Source of the DNA: Actinoplanes regularis
GTDB lineage: Bacteria; Actinomycetota; Actinomycetes; Mycobacteriales; Micromonosporaceae
DNA: 64,000 nucleotides
Assembly: GCF_900188005.1 (NCBI RefSeq)
Contig: NZ_FZNR01000001.1
Span: 310,001-374,000, forward strand
Direction: 5' to 3'
Shown: piece after piece, positions 40,602 through 48,765 of the stretch
How positions within the stretch are numbered: position 1 is the stretch's first letter
Layout of the letters: every line of letters starts with the position of its first letter
Program-made: the position numbers and the translations under genes
The notes under the pieces: generated by a model
Told to the model about the DNA's origin: nothing
The model's input: only the letters and a program-made list of their open reading frames with translations
The model's database searches: none

Positions 40602-41989
40602 GCTTCCTCCAAGTAACTGCTCACATCATCCGCCGCCCGCTCACCACTGGCCACACAGACCGGGATGCCCACCCCGTCCAGGGCCGCGCCGGCCAGCGCC
40701 AGCCCCGGGGGCAACGCGGCCCGTGCCGCCCGCACCCGATCCGGGTGGCCCGGCGTGTACTGCGGCAATCCGCCGCCCCAGCGCTGGATCCACGACTCGG
40801 CCGCCGGCGGCAGCTTCCGGCCGGCCAGCTCGCCCAGTTCCCGGTGCGCGATCTCGAGCAGCTCCGGGTCGCTCAGCTGCAGGCGCTCCTGCTCGCCGGC
40901 CCGGCCCAGCGAGGCCCGCACGATCACCGGCCCGTCCGGCCCGGTCAGGTGCGGCCATTTCCGGGTGAAGAAGGTGGCCGCCTTGACCAGGGTGCCCTCG
41001 CCCGGCGGGACCAGGAAGCCGGAGAGCTCCGGCAGCGGTGTGCCGGGCGGCAGGGCCATCCCGACCAGCGCGACACTGGCATAGTCGAGCTCGCCGATCG
41101 GCGCCGCGGCCTGCGGCGCGACGCCGGACAGCAGCCGGGCCGCCGGCTTCGCCGGGACGGCCAGGATCACCGCGTCCACCTCGTCGGTGCGCGGGTCCGG
41201 CACCGCTCCCAGGGTGAGCCGCCATCGACCACCGGTACGAACGATCTCCCGCACCGGCAGTCCGAGACTGATCCGCGCCCCGGCCGCCGCGACGGCCGCC
41301 CCGATCAGCCGGCTCATCCCGCCGTCCACGGCCGCGAAGACCGGCTGCCCGGGGGTTCGCTTGCTGAGCGCCTGGGCCGCCCGGACCGCGCCCCGCAGCG
41401 TGTGCTCGGTCTCCGCGGTGCGGGCCAGCTGCGGCATCGTGGCGCGCAGCGAGAGCCGGTCGGCGCGGCCCGCGTAGACCCCGCCGAGCATCGGGTCGAC
41501 CAGCCGCTCCACCACCTGGGCGCCGTACCGCGAGCGGACCAGCTCACCGACCGCGATGTCCTCGCCCGGGGCGAGCAGCGGACGGCCGGTGTCCCGGTCG
41601 GCGGAGTCCTCCGGCAGCGCGACCCCGTCCAGGGCCGACAGGTCGCCGGGCACGCCGACCAGGGTGCCCGGCGGAATCCGGACCAGCTCGCCGCCGATCG
41701 CCAGCGCGGCCGGCTGGGCGGCCGGATGCACCAGGGCGTCACCCAGGCCGACCCGGCGGGCGAAGGCCACCGCCGGGGACTCGCCGCCGTCGGGGCCGCT
41801 GTTCAGGAACGACTCGGCGCCGCGCTCGACCGGGACGCCGGTCAGCTCACCGGTGCGCAGTTTGCCGCCGAGGGCGTCGCCCTGCTCGTACACGATGATC
41901 TCGGTGTCCGCGGGCATCACGTCCCGCAGCCGCACGGCGGCCGCCAGCCCGGCGATGCCGCCGCCGATGACCGCGATCCGCTTCCGCAC
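40598..41989 (-). CDS. cgoX: Coproporphyrinogen III oxidase (CgoX/HemY, FAD)
   Basis: The 463-residue flavoprotein oxidises coproporphyrinogen III to coproporphyrin III. The FAD motif [17 protein letters not shown] starts at residue 5, followed by [16 protein letters not shown], and the C-terminal FAD segment is [20 protein letters not shown]. The GTG at 41989 is chosen for GGGAGG 9 nt upstream; the GTG at 41998 abuts that site. It is 87 bp after hemE and coupled to hemQ by ATGA, together giving the coproporphyrin branch of heme synthesis. The ferrochelatase gene is not in the window. Confidence 0.92.
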   Translation of the reverse strand: MRKRIAVIGGGIAGLAAAVRLRDVMPADTEIIVYEQGDALGGKLRTGELTGVPVERGAESFLNSGPDGGESPAVAFARRVGLGDALVHPAAQPAALAIGGELVRIPPGTLVGVPGDLSALDGVALPEDSADRDTGRPLLAPGEDIAVGELVRSRYGAQVVERLVDPMLGGVYAGRADRLSLRATMPQLARTAETEHTLRGAVRAAQALSKRTPGQPVFAAVDGGMSRLIGAAVAAAGARISLGLPVREIVRTGGRWRLTLGAVPDPRTDEVDAVILAVPAKPAARLLSGVAPQAAAPIGELDYASVALVGMALPPGTPLPELSGFLVPPGEGTLVKAATFFTRKWPHLTGPDGPVIVRASLGRAGEQERLQLSDPELLEIAHRELGELAGRKLPPAAESWIQRWGGGLPQYTPGHPDRVRAARAALPPGLALAGAALDGVGIPVCVASGERAADDVSSYLEEA

Positions 41990-42076
41990 GCTCCCCACCC
42001 TCCCAGGCCGCGCGCTCCGCCGCCCAGCGGGGTCAGCCTGTGTGACGCGGACCGGCCCGGCCCAGGGCCGAAGGGC

Positions 42077-43111
42077 CTATCGGGCGGAGACCTCGTGCAC
42101 CAGGGCGACCAGCCGGGTGAGGATCTCGGGGTCCGTCTCGGGCATCACGCCGTGACCGAGATTGAACACGTGACCCGGCGCCGACCGGCCCTGCTCCAGC
42201 ACCCGGCGGGCCTCCCGCTCGACGACGTCCCAGCCGGCGAAGAGGATCGCCGGGTCCAGGTTGCCCTGCACCGCCCGCTCCGGGCCGATCCGCTTGGTGG
42301 CCACGTCCAGTGGGGTACGCCAGTCGACGCCGACCACGTCCGCGCCCGCCTCGCCCATCGCCTCCAGCAGCACCGCGGTGCCCACCCCGAAGTGGATCCG
42401 CGGCACGCCGGCCTCGGCCAGCCCGCGCAGCACCGTCGCCGAGTGCGGCATCACATATCGCCGGTAGTCCGCCTCGGAGAGCGCGCCGGCCCACGAGTCG
42501 AACAGCTGCACCGCGCTGACCCCGGCGGCCACCTGCGTCCGCAGGAACGTCAGGGTGATCTCCGCGAGCCGGCCCAGCAGGGCCTCCCACAGGTCAGGCG
42601 CGCCGTACATCATCGCCTTGGTCTTCAGATACGTCCGCGACGGCCCGCCCTCGATCAGGTAGCTGGCCAGCGTGAACGGGGCCCCTGCGAAGCCGATCAG
42701 CGGGGTCGCGCCGAGCTCGGCGACCAGCAGCCGGACCGCCTCGGCGACGAAGTCCACGTCGTCCGCGGTGATCGGACGCAGCCGCTCCAGGTCTGCCGCG
42801 GACCGGATCGGCTCGGCGACGACCGGACCGGTGCCGGCGACGATGTCCAGGTCGACACCGGCCGCCGCGATCGGGACCACGATGTCACTGAACAGGATCG
42901 CCGCGTCCACGTCGTGCCGGCGGACCGGCTGCAGGGTGATCTCGGTGACCAGGTCGGGCCGGCGGCACGACTCGAGCATGCCGATCCCCTCACGGATCTT
43001 GCGGTACTCGGGCAGCGAACGCCCGGCCTGCCGCATGAACCAGACCGGCGTGTGCGGCCCCGATCGGCCACGACAGGCCCGAACGAACGGGGAATCCTCG
43101 AGAACGGTCAC
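42077..43111 (-). CDS. hemE: Uroporphyrinogen decarboxylase
   Basis: HemE decarboxylates uroporphyrinogen III to coproporphyrinogen III. The N-terminal signature [16 protein letters not shown] and [17 protein letters not shown] are diagnostic, with FDSWAGAL and [25 protein letters not shown] in parts further on. Length with the GTG 43111 start is 344 residues, which is normal; a longer frame to 43228 would run into the divergent DUF3000 gene. No ribosome binding site stands out, so the start is tentative. A TACGGT -10 box near 43169-43174 (minus strand) could serve it. Confidence 0.93.
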   Translation of the reverse strand: MTVLEDSPFVRACRGRSGPHTPVWFMRQAGRSLPEYRKIREGIGMLESCRRPDLVTEITLQPVRRHDVDAAILFSDIVVPIAAAGVDLDIVAGTGPVVAEPIRSAADLERLRPITADDVDFVAEAVRLLVAELGATPLIGFAGAPFTLASYLIEGGPSRTYLKTKAMMYGAPDLWEALLGRLAEITLTFLRTQVAAGVSAVQLFDSWAGALSEADYRRYVMPHSATVLRGLAEAGVPRIHFGVGTAVLLEAMGEAGADVVGVDWRTPLDVATKRIGPERAVQGNLDPAILFAGWDVVEREARRVLEQGRSAPGHVFNLGHGVMPETDPEILTRLVALVHEVSAR

Positions 43112-43181
43112 CACGTCATCGTGCCACGTGCCCGAAGAAGCCCCGGCGGCGCGGCGACGGCGGCCGGACCGTAGATCGGCA

Positions 43182-43187
43182 TACTCT
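43182..43187 (+). promoter_or_regulatory. -10 box for a leaderless DUF3000 transcript
   Basis: TACTCT is followed by 6 nt (TCCCCC) and ATG 43194. There is no ribosome binding site. Confidence 0.55.
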
Positions 43188-43193
43188 TCCCCC

Positions 43194-43766
43194 ATGGCGT
43201 CCCCCTCCGCTGTTCCCGAGGCGTTCACCCGCGCGGTGGCCGCGTTGCGCGCGGACTCGCCACGGCCGGAGATCCTGCTCGAGGAGATCGCCGCGCCGCA
43301 GCGTCTCGCGCCCTACTCCTTCGCGCTCAGCGCCACCGTCCTGCGCGCCGGCGACGAGGTCGCCAGCGGCCGGCTCATCCTCCTGCACGACCCGGCCGGC
43401 CACGACGCGTGGCGCGGCGACCTCCGTCTGGTCACCCTGGTCACCGCGGAGCTGGAAGCCGACCTGGCGACCGACCCGCTGCTGCCCGCCGTGGCCTGGA
43501 CCTGGCTGACCGACGCCCTCGACCAGCACTCGGCCACCTACACCGCGATCGGCGGCACGGTCACCCAGACCGCCTCCACCCGCTTCGGCGAACTGGCCGG
43601 CCCGGCCCCCACCGCGGACCTGGAGGTCCGCGCCTCCTGGACCCCGATCTCCGACGACTTCGTCGCCCACCTGCGCGGCTGGTGCGCCATGCTCGCCTCG
43701 ACCGCCGGTCTCCCACCACCCGGCGTCGCCTCCCTCTCCGACCGCCACCGCACCCCCGCCTCCTGA
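43194..43766 (+). CDS. DUF3000-family protein
   Basis: The 190-residue actinobacterial protein matches DUF3000: [47 protein letters not shown] in parts, and [22 protein letters not shown] near the end. Its function is unknown, but it is almost always found divergent from hemE and upstream of RNase D in actinobacteria. Here the start is leaderless. The expected RNase D gene is displaced by about 2.4 kb of repeats and a protease gene. Confidence 0.85.
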   Translation: MASPSAVPEAFTRAVAALRADSPRPEILLEEIAAPQRLAPYSFALSATVLRAGDEVASGRLILLHDPAGHDAWRGDLRLVTLVTAELEADLATDPLLPAVAWTWLTDALDQHSATYTAIGGTVTQTASTRFGELAGPAPTADLEVRASWTPISDDFVAHLRGWCAMLASTAGLPPPGVASLSDRHRTPAS

Positions 43767-43794
43767 CCCGGCCGCCCCACCGCCACGCACCCAC

Positions 43795-44052
43795 CTCTTG
43801 CCCAACTCACCACCACGCGGCCCACCCCTGCCCAACTCACCACCGCGTGGCCCACCCCTGCCCAACTCACCCTCACGCGGGCCATCACCCCCCAGCCCAC
43901 CATCACGCGGCCCACCACCGCGCGGCCCACCACCGCGCGGCCCACCACCGCGCGGCCCACCACCGCGCGGCCCACCATCACGCGGCCCACCACCGCGCGG
44001 CTTACCGCCGCCCAGCCCACCACCGCGCGGCTTACCGCCGCCCAGCCCACCG
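43795..44052. repeat. Tandem 30-bp and 15-bp repeat array
   Basis: Three imperfect ~30-bp units starting GCCCAACTCACC run from about 43799. They are followed by about eleven 15-bp units of CACCACCGCGCGGCC type to about 44050. Because both units are multiples of 3, frames stay open on both strands. The only frame that does not overlap a gene (43798-44703, TTG start) has many A-ending codons and no ribosome binding site, so I treat the region as non-coding. Confidence 0.7.
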
Positions 44053-44274
44053 CCGCGCCACGAAAACCTCCAGGTCCGCGCTCCGGTATGCCGAAACCCG
44101 CGCCCCGCTGCCGCCGGCGCCGCCCCTCCCCACGCGGTTTCTTTTCCGGGTACGACCGATGGCGTCCCGCCTCCAGCCCTCTCGGGCCAAGTCCCGTGCC
44201 GCTCCCGCGCGAGGCACCCGCGACCCAAGACCGCCACGCGCCCCCGGCTGGCTCCCACGAGCCCGTCCTCGTCC

Positions 44275-44526
44275 CCGAAACCGCCACCAGACCCAGTCCA
44301 CGGTCCCGAGCCGGCCCTCACAGACGCATCCCGGCCCGCGAAACCGCCACCAGACCCAGCCCGCAACACCGAGCCGGGCCACACGGGCGTATCCCGACCG
44401 GCGAAAACACCACCAGACCCAGCCCGCAACTCCGGGCTAGGCCACACAGACGTATCCCGGCCCGCGAAACCGCCACCGGTCCCAGCTCGCAAGACCGAGC
44501 CGGGCCGCACGGACCTGTTCCGACTC
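44275..44526. repeat. 63-bp tandem repeat, about four copies
   Basis: Units starting near 44275, 44338, 44401 and 44464 share GCGAAACCGCCACCAGACCC and a downstream CGTATCCCGGCC-type end, at exactly 63-bp spacing with moderate divergence. The span from 43767 to 44732 contains no gene I can support beyond these repeats. The period equals 21 codons, so coding origin cannot be excluded. Confidence 0.75.
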
Positions 44527-44732
44527 GAGAAATCACTGGCGGGCCAACTGGGCTTGGGCACCGGGCGGTTTGAGGTCTTCACGAGCGTGGCCGGTGGGCG
44601 CCGGACGGTCCGGCGCCGCGCCTGCGCCGCGCGAGAGCATCACGGGGCTCGGCCGAAAAGCCTGCCCACGAGGCTCCATCGGCCGTACTGCGAAAAGGGT
44701 TAAAGCAGTTAACTCGCCTACCCGGACCGAAA

Positions 44733-44763
44733 CAGCCCGGGCCGGGATGGGCGGCCCGGGCTG
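44733..44763 (-). terminator. Terminator downstream of the protease gene
   Basis: A perfect 11-bp stem (CAGCCCGGGCC, 44733-44743 with 44753-44763) is followed on the minus strand by TTTCGG. It should end leftward transcripts from the protease gene. Confidence 0.7.
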
Positions 44764-44778
44764 GTTGACCGGAAGGGA

Positions 44779-44930
44779 TCAGCAGACGCCGGAGGCGCTG
44801 CAGGCTACGACCGAAGCGATCAGTTGACGTCGAAGAGGCTGCGGTGGCGAAGGGATCACCAGACCCGGGCGCTGGGTGGCAAGGGTCAGCAGACGTCGAA
44901 CGTGCTGCAGGCTGTGGCGATCGGGATGGC
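44779..44930 (-). repeat. Degenerate copies of the protease gene's 3' end
   Basis: The last ~40 bp of the protease gene (from 44886) are echoed at 44779 and 44820. On the minus strand the copy at 44779 reads IASVVACSASGVC then stop, closely like the true end IPIATACSTFDVC then stop. The copy at 44820 is weaker. This looks like small tandem duplications of the C-terminal coding end. Confidence 0.6.
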
Positions 44931-46034
44931 GAGGCCGATGCCTTCGGCGTCGCGGGCCTTGGCCGTGGCCAGCCCCACCACCTGCTTGCTGGTGTTGACC
45001 ACCGGGCCGCCGGAGTTGCCGGGGTTGATCGGGGCGTCGAACTGGATCGTCGGGCCGTCGGCGTCGTCCTCGCGGAAGGCGCTGATCACACCCGTGGTGA
45101 CCGTGTCGTCGAGGCCGAGCGGAGCACCCACCACGACCACCTGCTGGCCCGGCTTGACCTGGCCGGGAGCGACACCGAGCGGCGCGATCCGCTGCTTGGC
45201 GCGGAGCAGGGCGAGGTCCTTGCTCTCACTCACCTTGACGATCGTCGCGCTGATCCTGGTCGAGCCGCGCTCCAGGGTGACCGAGCGGCCCCCGGCCTTC
45301 CAGACCGATTCGACGACGTGGAAGTTGGTGAACAGGTTCGCGGTGCCGCCGCTGGCCTTGGTGCCGACCGAGAACGCGGTGCCGGTGAAGTCTCCGGCGC
45401 GGACCCGGAAGACGCTGGGGAGGGCGGCCGAGGCGATGCCCTCGGGGTCGAAGACGGTGGTGAGGGCCTTCTCCAACTCGGCGCTGCGGTTCTTCTCGCC
45501 GGCGACCTGGGTGGCGAGCGCGTTACTGCTCTTGATCATGGTCTCGATGCGGTACGCCTGCCAGGCGGTGACCGCGAGCAGGACCACGACCAGGCCCAGG
45601 ATCACCGTCCTGGCCTTCCCGGAGCCCGACAGAGCGGACATCCGGGCGGATCGCGGGGCGGCCGGCTCGTAGGCCGGGGCCGGCGTGGCATACCCGGGGG
45701 CGCCGTAGGCCGCGGCCGGCTGCTCGAACCGGGGCTGCTCGAATCCGGGCTGCTCGTACTGAGGCTGCTCGTACTGAGGCTGCTGGTACTGGGGCTGCTC
45801 GTATCGGGACTGTCCGCTGGGCTGCTGCTCGTAACCCGGCGACTCGGACCAGCGCGGGGCCGGCTCGGGCGTGGACCACGACGGCCCCTGCTCCCAGGAG
45901 CGCGGCTGTTCCGCCCACGGATCCTCCGGACGGCGGTATCCGTCACCGTGCCGCTCGTCCTGCCGCGAGGCGTAGCGGTCCCGCTGCGGCTCGGGTGAAC
46001 CGGCTGGGGTGAAGGGCTCGTAGGTGGCGGTCAT
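44886..46034 (-). CDS. Membrane-anchored trypsin-like serine protease (HtrA-like, no PDZ)
   Basis: The 382-residue protein has a ~140-residue cytoplasmic N-terminus rich in Gln/Pro/Tyr with YEQPQ repeats, one membrane helix (VILGLVVVLLAVTAWQA, about 143-160), a short coiled coil and a chymotrypsin-fold protease domain. The triad is visible: His in FTNFHVVESV, Asp in SKDLALLRAK and Ser in NPGNSGGPVV. There is no PDZ domain, and the protein ends in a Cys-x5-Cys tail. ATG 46034 has GGGAGG 8 nt upstream. It should act on the outer face of the membrane. It lies, unusually, between DUF3000 and RNase D. Confidence 0.88.
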   Translation of the reverse strand: MTATYEPFTPAGSPEPQRDRYASRQDERHGDGYRRPEDPWAEQPRSWEQGPSWSTPEPAPRWSESPGYEQQPSGQSRYEQPQYQQPQYEQPQYEQPGFEQPRFEQPAAAYGAPGYATPAPAYEPAAPRSARMSALSGSGKARTVILGLVVVLLAVTAWQAYRIETMIKSSNALATQVAGEKNRSAELEKALTTVFDPEGIASAALPSVFRVRAGDFTGTAFSVGTKASGGTANLFTNFHVVESVWKAGGRSVTLERGSTRISATIVKVSESKDLALLRAKQRIAPLGVAPGQVKPGQQVVVVGAPLGLDDTVTTGVISAFREDDADGPTIQFDAPINPGNSGGPVVNTSKQVVGLATAKARDAEGIGLAIPIATACSTFDVC

Positions 46035-46166
46035 CCGCACGGCCTCCCGGTGGTCTCGGCGTGGCACTCGGGTATACGGAGCAAACCGCGCAATGGTTGA
46101 ACCAGGAAGTCGATCGAGAATCGACGCGCCGGGACCCGGCTGCGCACGGCAAGGGTGTGACCCCCG

Positions 46167-46172
46167 TACGGT
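46167..46172 (+). promoter_or_regulatory. -10 box for a leaderless RNase D transcript
   Basis: TACGGT is followed by 6 nt and GTG 46179. Confidence 0.55.
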
Positions 46173-46178
46173 TACGGA

Positions 46179-47483
46179 GTGACCGACGAAACACCCCTGC
46201 GCCGTCGGGACGCGCCGGAGTCAGCAGGGGACGGACCGCACGCCGTGCCGCCCGACCCGAGTTCTGGCGGTTCCGAGGCTGTTCCCCTGACCGCGCCCCG
46301 CGATGGCACCCCCGCGCCCGTGGAGAGCGCCGCCGAGCTTGCCGAGCTCGTGGCCCGGATGGCCGCGGGCACCGGCCCGGTCGCCGTCGACGCGGAGCGC
46401 GCGTCCGGCTACCGGTACACCCAGCGGGCGTACCTGGTGCAGTTACGCCGGGCCGGCGCCGGCACCGTGCTGATCGACCCGTTGCCGCTGGACGACCTGC
46501 GCACCCTGGACGTGGCTCTGGCCGACACCGAGTGGGTGCTGCACGCCGCCAGTCAGGACCTGCCCTGCCTGGCCGAGCTCGGGATGAAGCCGCGCCGGCT
46601 CTTCGACACCGAGCTGGCCGCCCGGCTGGCCGGGTTCGAGCGGGTCGGCCTGGCCGCGCTCACCGAGCTGCTGCTCGGCTTCTCCCTGGAGAAGCATCAC
46701 TCGGCGGCGGACTGGTCGACCCGGCCGCTGCCGGAGTCCTGGCTCACCTACGCCGCGCTCGACGTGGAGCTCCTCACCGACCTGCGCGACCTGCTCGCCG
46801 CCGAGCTGGACCGGCAGGGCAAGGCCGCCTGGGCCGCGGAGGAGTTCGCGGCCCTGGTGGCCGGCGCGGACCGGCCGCCCCGGGTGCGCGCCGATCCGTG
46901 GCGCCGCACCTCGGGCATCCACCGGGTGCGCGGTGCGCGGGCCCAGTCCCGCGTCCGTGCGCTCTGGTACGCCCGCGACGGCGTCGCCGCCCGCCGCGAC
47001 TCGGCGCCCGGCCGGGTGCTGCCCGACTCGGCGATCGTGGCCGCGGCCGAGGCCGATCCGAAGGACGAGCGGACCCTGCTCGCCATCCCCGGTTTCGGTG
47101 GCCGTTCGGTGCGCCGTCTCGCCAAGATCTGGCTGGACGCGCTGGACCAGGCCCGGGCGCTGCCGGACGACGCGCTGCCGGTGAACCAGCCGGTGGAGGG
47201 TCCACCCCCGCCGCACCGCTGGGCCGAGCGCGACCCGGTGGCCGCGGCTCGCCTGGCGCGCTGCCGGCAGGTCGTGGTGGGCACCGCGGAGACGCACCGG
47301 CTGCCGCCGGAGAACCTGATCAGCCCGGATTACATCCGCCGGCTGGCCTGGTCCCCGCCGGACGAGATCAGCGCGCAGACGGTGAGCGACACGCTGCGCG
47401 GCTTCGGGGCGCGTAACTGGCAGGTCGGGCTGATCGCGAGCCAGCTGGCCGCGGTTCTGCCTCCGCCAGCAGCGGCTTTGTGA
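46179..47483 (+). CDS. rnd: Ribonuclease D (DEDD exonuclease with HRDC domain)
   Basis: RNase D trims RNA 3' ends. The 434-residue protein has the DEDD exonuclease motifs VAVDAERASGY (Exo I), HAASQDLPCLAELG (Exo II) and WLTYAALDVELLTDL (Exo III), followed by an HRDC nucleic-acid-binding domain (about 240-310) and a C-terminal helical domain. The first ~50 residues are low-complexity. The GTG start follows a leaderless promoter. It precedes fadA-fadB in the conserved actinobacterial order. Confidence 0.92.
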   Translation: MTDETPLRRRDAPESAGDGPHAVPPDPSSGGSEAVPLTAPRDGTPAPVESAAELAELVARMAAGTGPVAVDAERASGYRYTQRAYLVQLRRAGAGTVLIDPLPLDDLRTLDVALADTEWVLHAASQDLPCLAELGMKPRRLFDTELAARLAGFERVGLAALTELLLGFSLEKHHSAADWSTRPLPESWLTYAALDVELLTDLRDLLAAELDRQGKAAWAAEEFAALVAGADRPPRVRADPWRRTSGIHRVRGARAQSRVRALWYARDGVAARRDSAPGRVLPDSAIVAAAEADPKDERTLLAIPGFGGRSVRRLAKIWLDALDQARALPDDALPVNQPVEGPPPPHRWAERDPVAAARLARCRQVVVGTAETHRLPPENLISPDYIRRLAWSPPDEISAQTVSDTLRGFGARNWQVGLIASQLAAVLPPPAAAL

Positions 47484-47568
47484 ACTTTGTCGAGGGCCTG
47501 GCAGTCTCTAGTTACCGGCGAGTAGCATCGGCGGCACATTTGGGTTCACGCCCGCTAGGAGGCTTGCT

Positions 47569-48765
47569 GTGCCCCGTGAAGTACGCGAGGTCGTCTTCGT
47601 CGACGGCGTCCGCACCCCGTTCGGCAAGGCGGGCGGCATGTACGCCGAGACCCGCGCCGACGACCTGGTGATCCGCTGCATCCGAGAACTGGTCAAGCGG
47701 AACCCCCAGCTCCCGCCGGAGCGCGTGGACGAGGTCGCGATCGCGGCCACCACCCAGACCGGCGACCAGGGCCTGACCATCGGCCGGACCGCGGCCCTGC
47801 TCTCCGGGCTGCCGAAGACGGTCCCCGGCTACGCCGTCGACCGGATGTGCGCCGGCGCGATGACCGCGGTGACCAACGTCGCCGGCGGCATCGCGATGGG
47901 GGCGTACGACATCGCCGTGGCCGGCGGCGTCGAGCACATGGGCCGGCACCCGATGGGTGAGGGCGCCGACCCGAACCCGCGGATCCTGACCGAGAAGCTG
48001 GTCGACCCCTCCGCCCTGGTGATGGGCTCGACGGCGGAGAACCTGCACGACCGGCTCCCGCACATCACCAAGGAGCGGACCGACGCGTTCGCGCTGAACT
48101 CGCAGATCAAGGTCGCCAAGGCGTACGCCAACGGCAAGCTGCAGCCGGACATGGTCCCGGTCGCCATCCGCAGCTCGGAGCTGGGCTGGGGCCTGGCCAC
48201 CGTCGACGAGGCGCCGCGCGAGACCTCGATGGAGAAGCTCGCCACCCTGAAGACCCCGTTCCGCCCGCACGGCCGGGTCACCGCGGGTAACGCGGCCGGC
48301 CTCAACGACGGTGCCACCGCGGCGATCCTGGCCGACGAGGCGACCGCCCGCGAGCTGGGCCTGCCCGTCGCGATGCGGATGGTGTCCTTCGCCTACGCCG
48401 GCGTCGAGCCGGAGATCATGGGTTACGGCCCGATCCCGTCGACCGAGAAGGCGCTGAAGAAGGCCGGCCTGACCATCGACGACATCGGCCTGTTCGAGCT
48501 GAACGAGGCCTTCGCGGTGCAGGTGCTGGCGCTCCTGGACCACTACGGGATCGCCGACGACGACCCGCGGGTCAACCCGTGGGGCGGCGCCATCGCCATC
48601 GGCCACCCCCTCGCGTCCTCCGGCGTGCGCCTGATGACGCAGCTCGCCCGGCACTTCGAGGAGCACCCCGAGGTCCGGTACGGCATGAACGCGATGTGCA
48701 TCGGTATCGGCATGGGTGGCACCGTGATCTGGGAGAACCCGAACTGGGAAGGCTTCGACAAGTGA
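47569..48765 (+). CDS. fadA: Acetyl-CoA acyltransferase (thiolase)
   Basis: FadA cleaves 3-ketoacyl-CoA to acetyl-CoA plus a shortened acyl-CoA. The nucleophile Cys is in VDRMCAGAMTAV, and the C-terminal catalytic motifs are NPWGGAIAIGHPLASSG and GMNAMCIGIGMGG. Length (398) is normal. The GTG 47569 has AGGAGG 6 nt upstream. Its stop overlaps the fadB start (GTGA), so both subunits of the beta-oxidation complex are made together. Confidence 0.96.
   Translation: MPREVREVVFVDGVRTPFGKAGGMYAETRADDLVIRCIRELVKRNPQLPPERVDEVAIAATTQTGDQGLTIGRTAALLSGLPKTVPGYAVDRMCAGAMTAVTNVAGGIAMGAYDIAVAGGVEHMGRHPMGEGADPNPRILTEKLVDPSALVMGSTAENLHDRLPHITKERTDAFALNSQIKVAKAYANGKLQPDMVPVAIRSSELGWGLATVDEAPRETSMEKLATLKTPFRPHGRVTAGNAAGLNDGATAAILADEATARELGLPVAMRMVSFAYAGVEPEIMGYGPIPSTEKALKKAGLTIDDIGLFELNEAFAVQVLALLDHYGIADDDPRVNPWGGAIAIGHPLASSGVRLMTQLARHFEEHPEVRYGMNAMCIGIGMGGTVIWENPNWEGFDK

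Noticed and set aside
43116-44582. Leftward 488-residue open frame rich in Gly/Arg
   Set aside because: It covers the whole of DUF3000 and reaches hemE in antisense, has no ribosome binding site, and exists only because the repeats have periods divisible by three.
43798-44703. Rightward 301-residue Pro/Arg-rich open frame
   Set aside because: TTG start without a ribosome binding site, and its codons end often in A (CCA, TCA), unlike every real gene here. Kept only as a repeat region.
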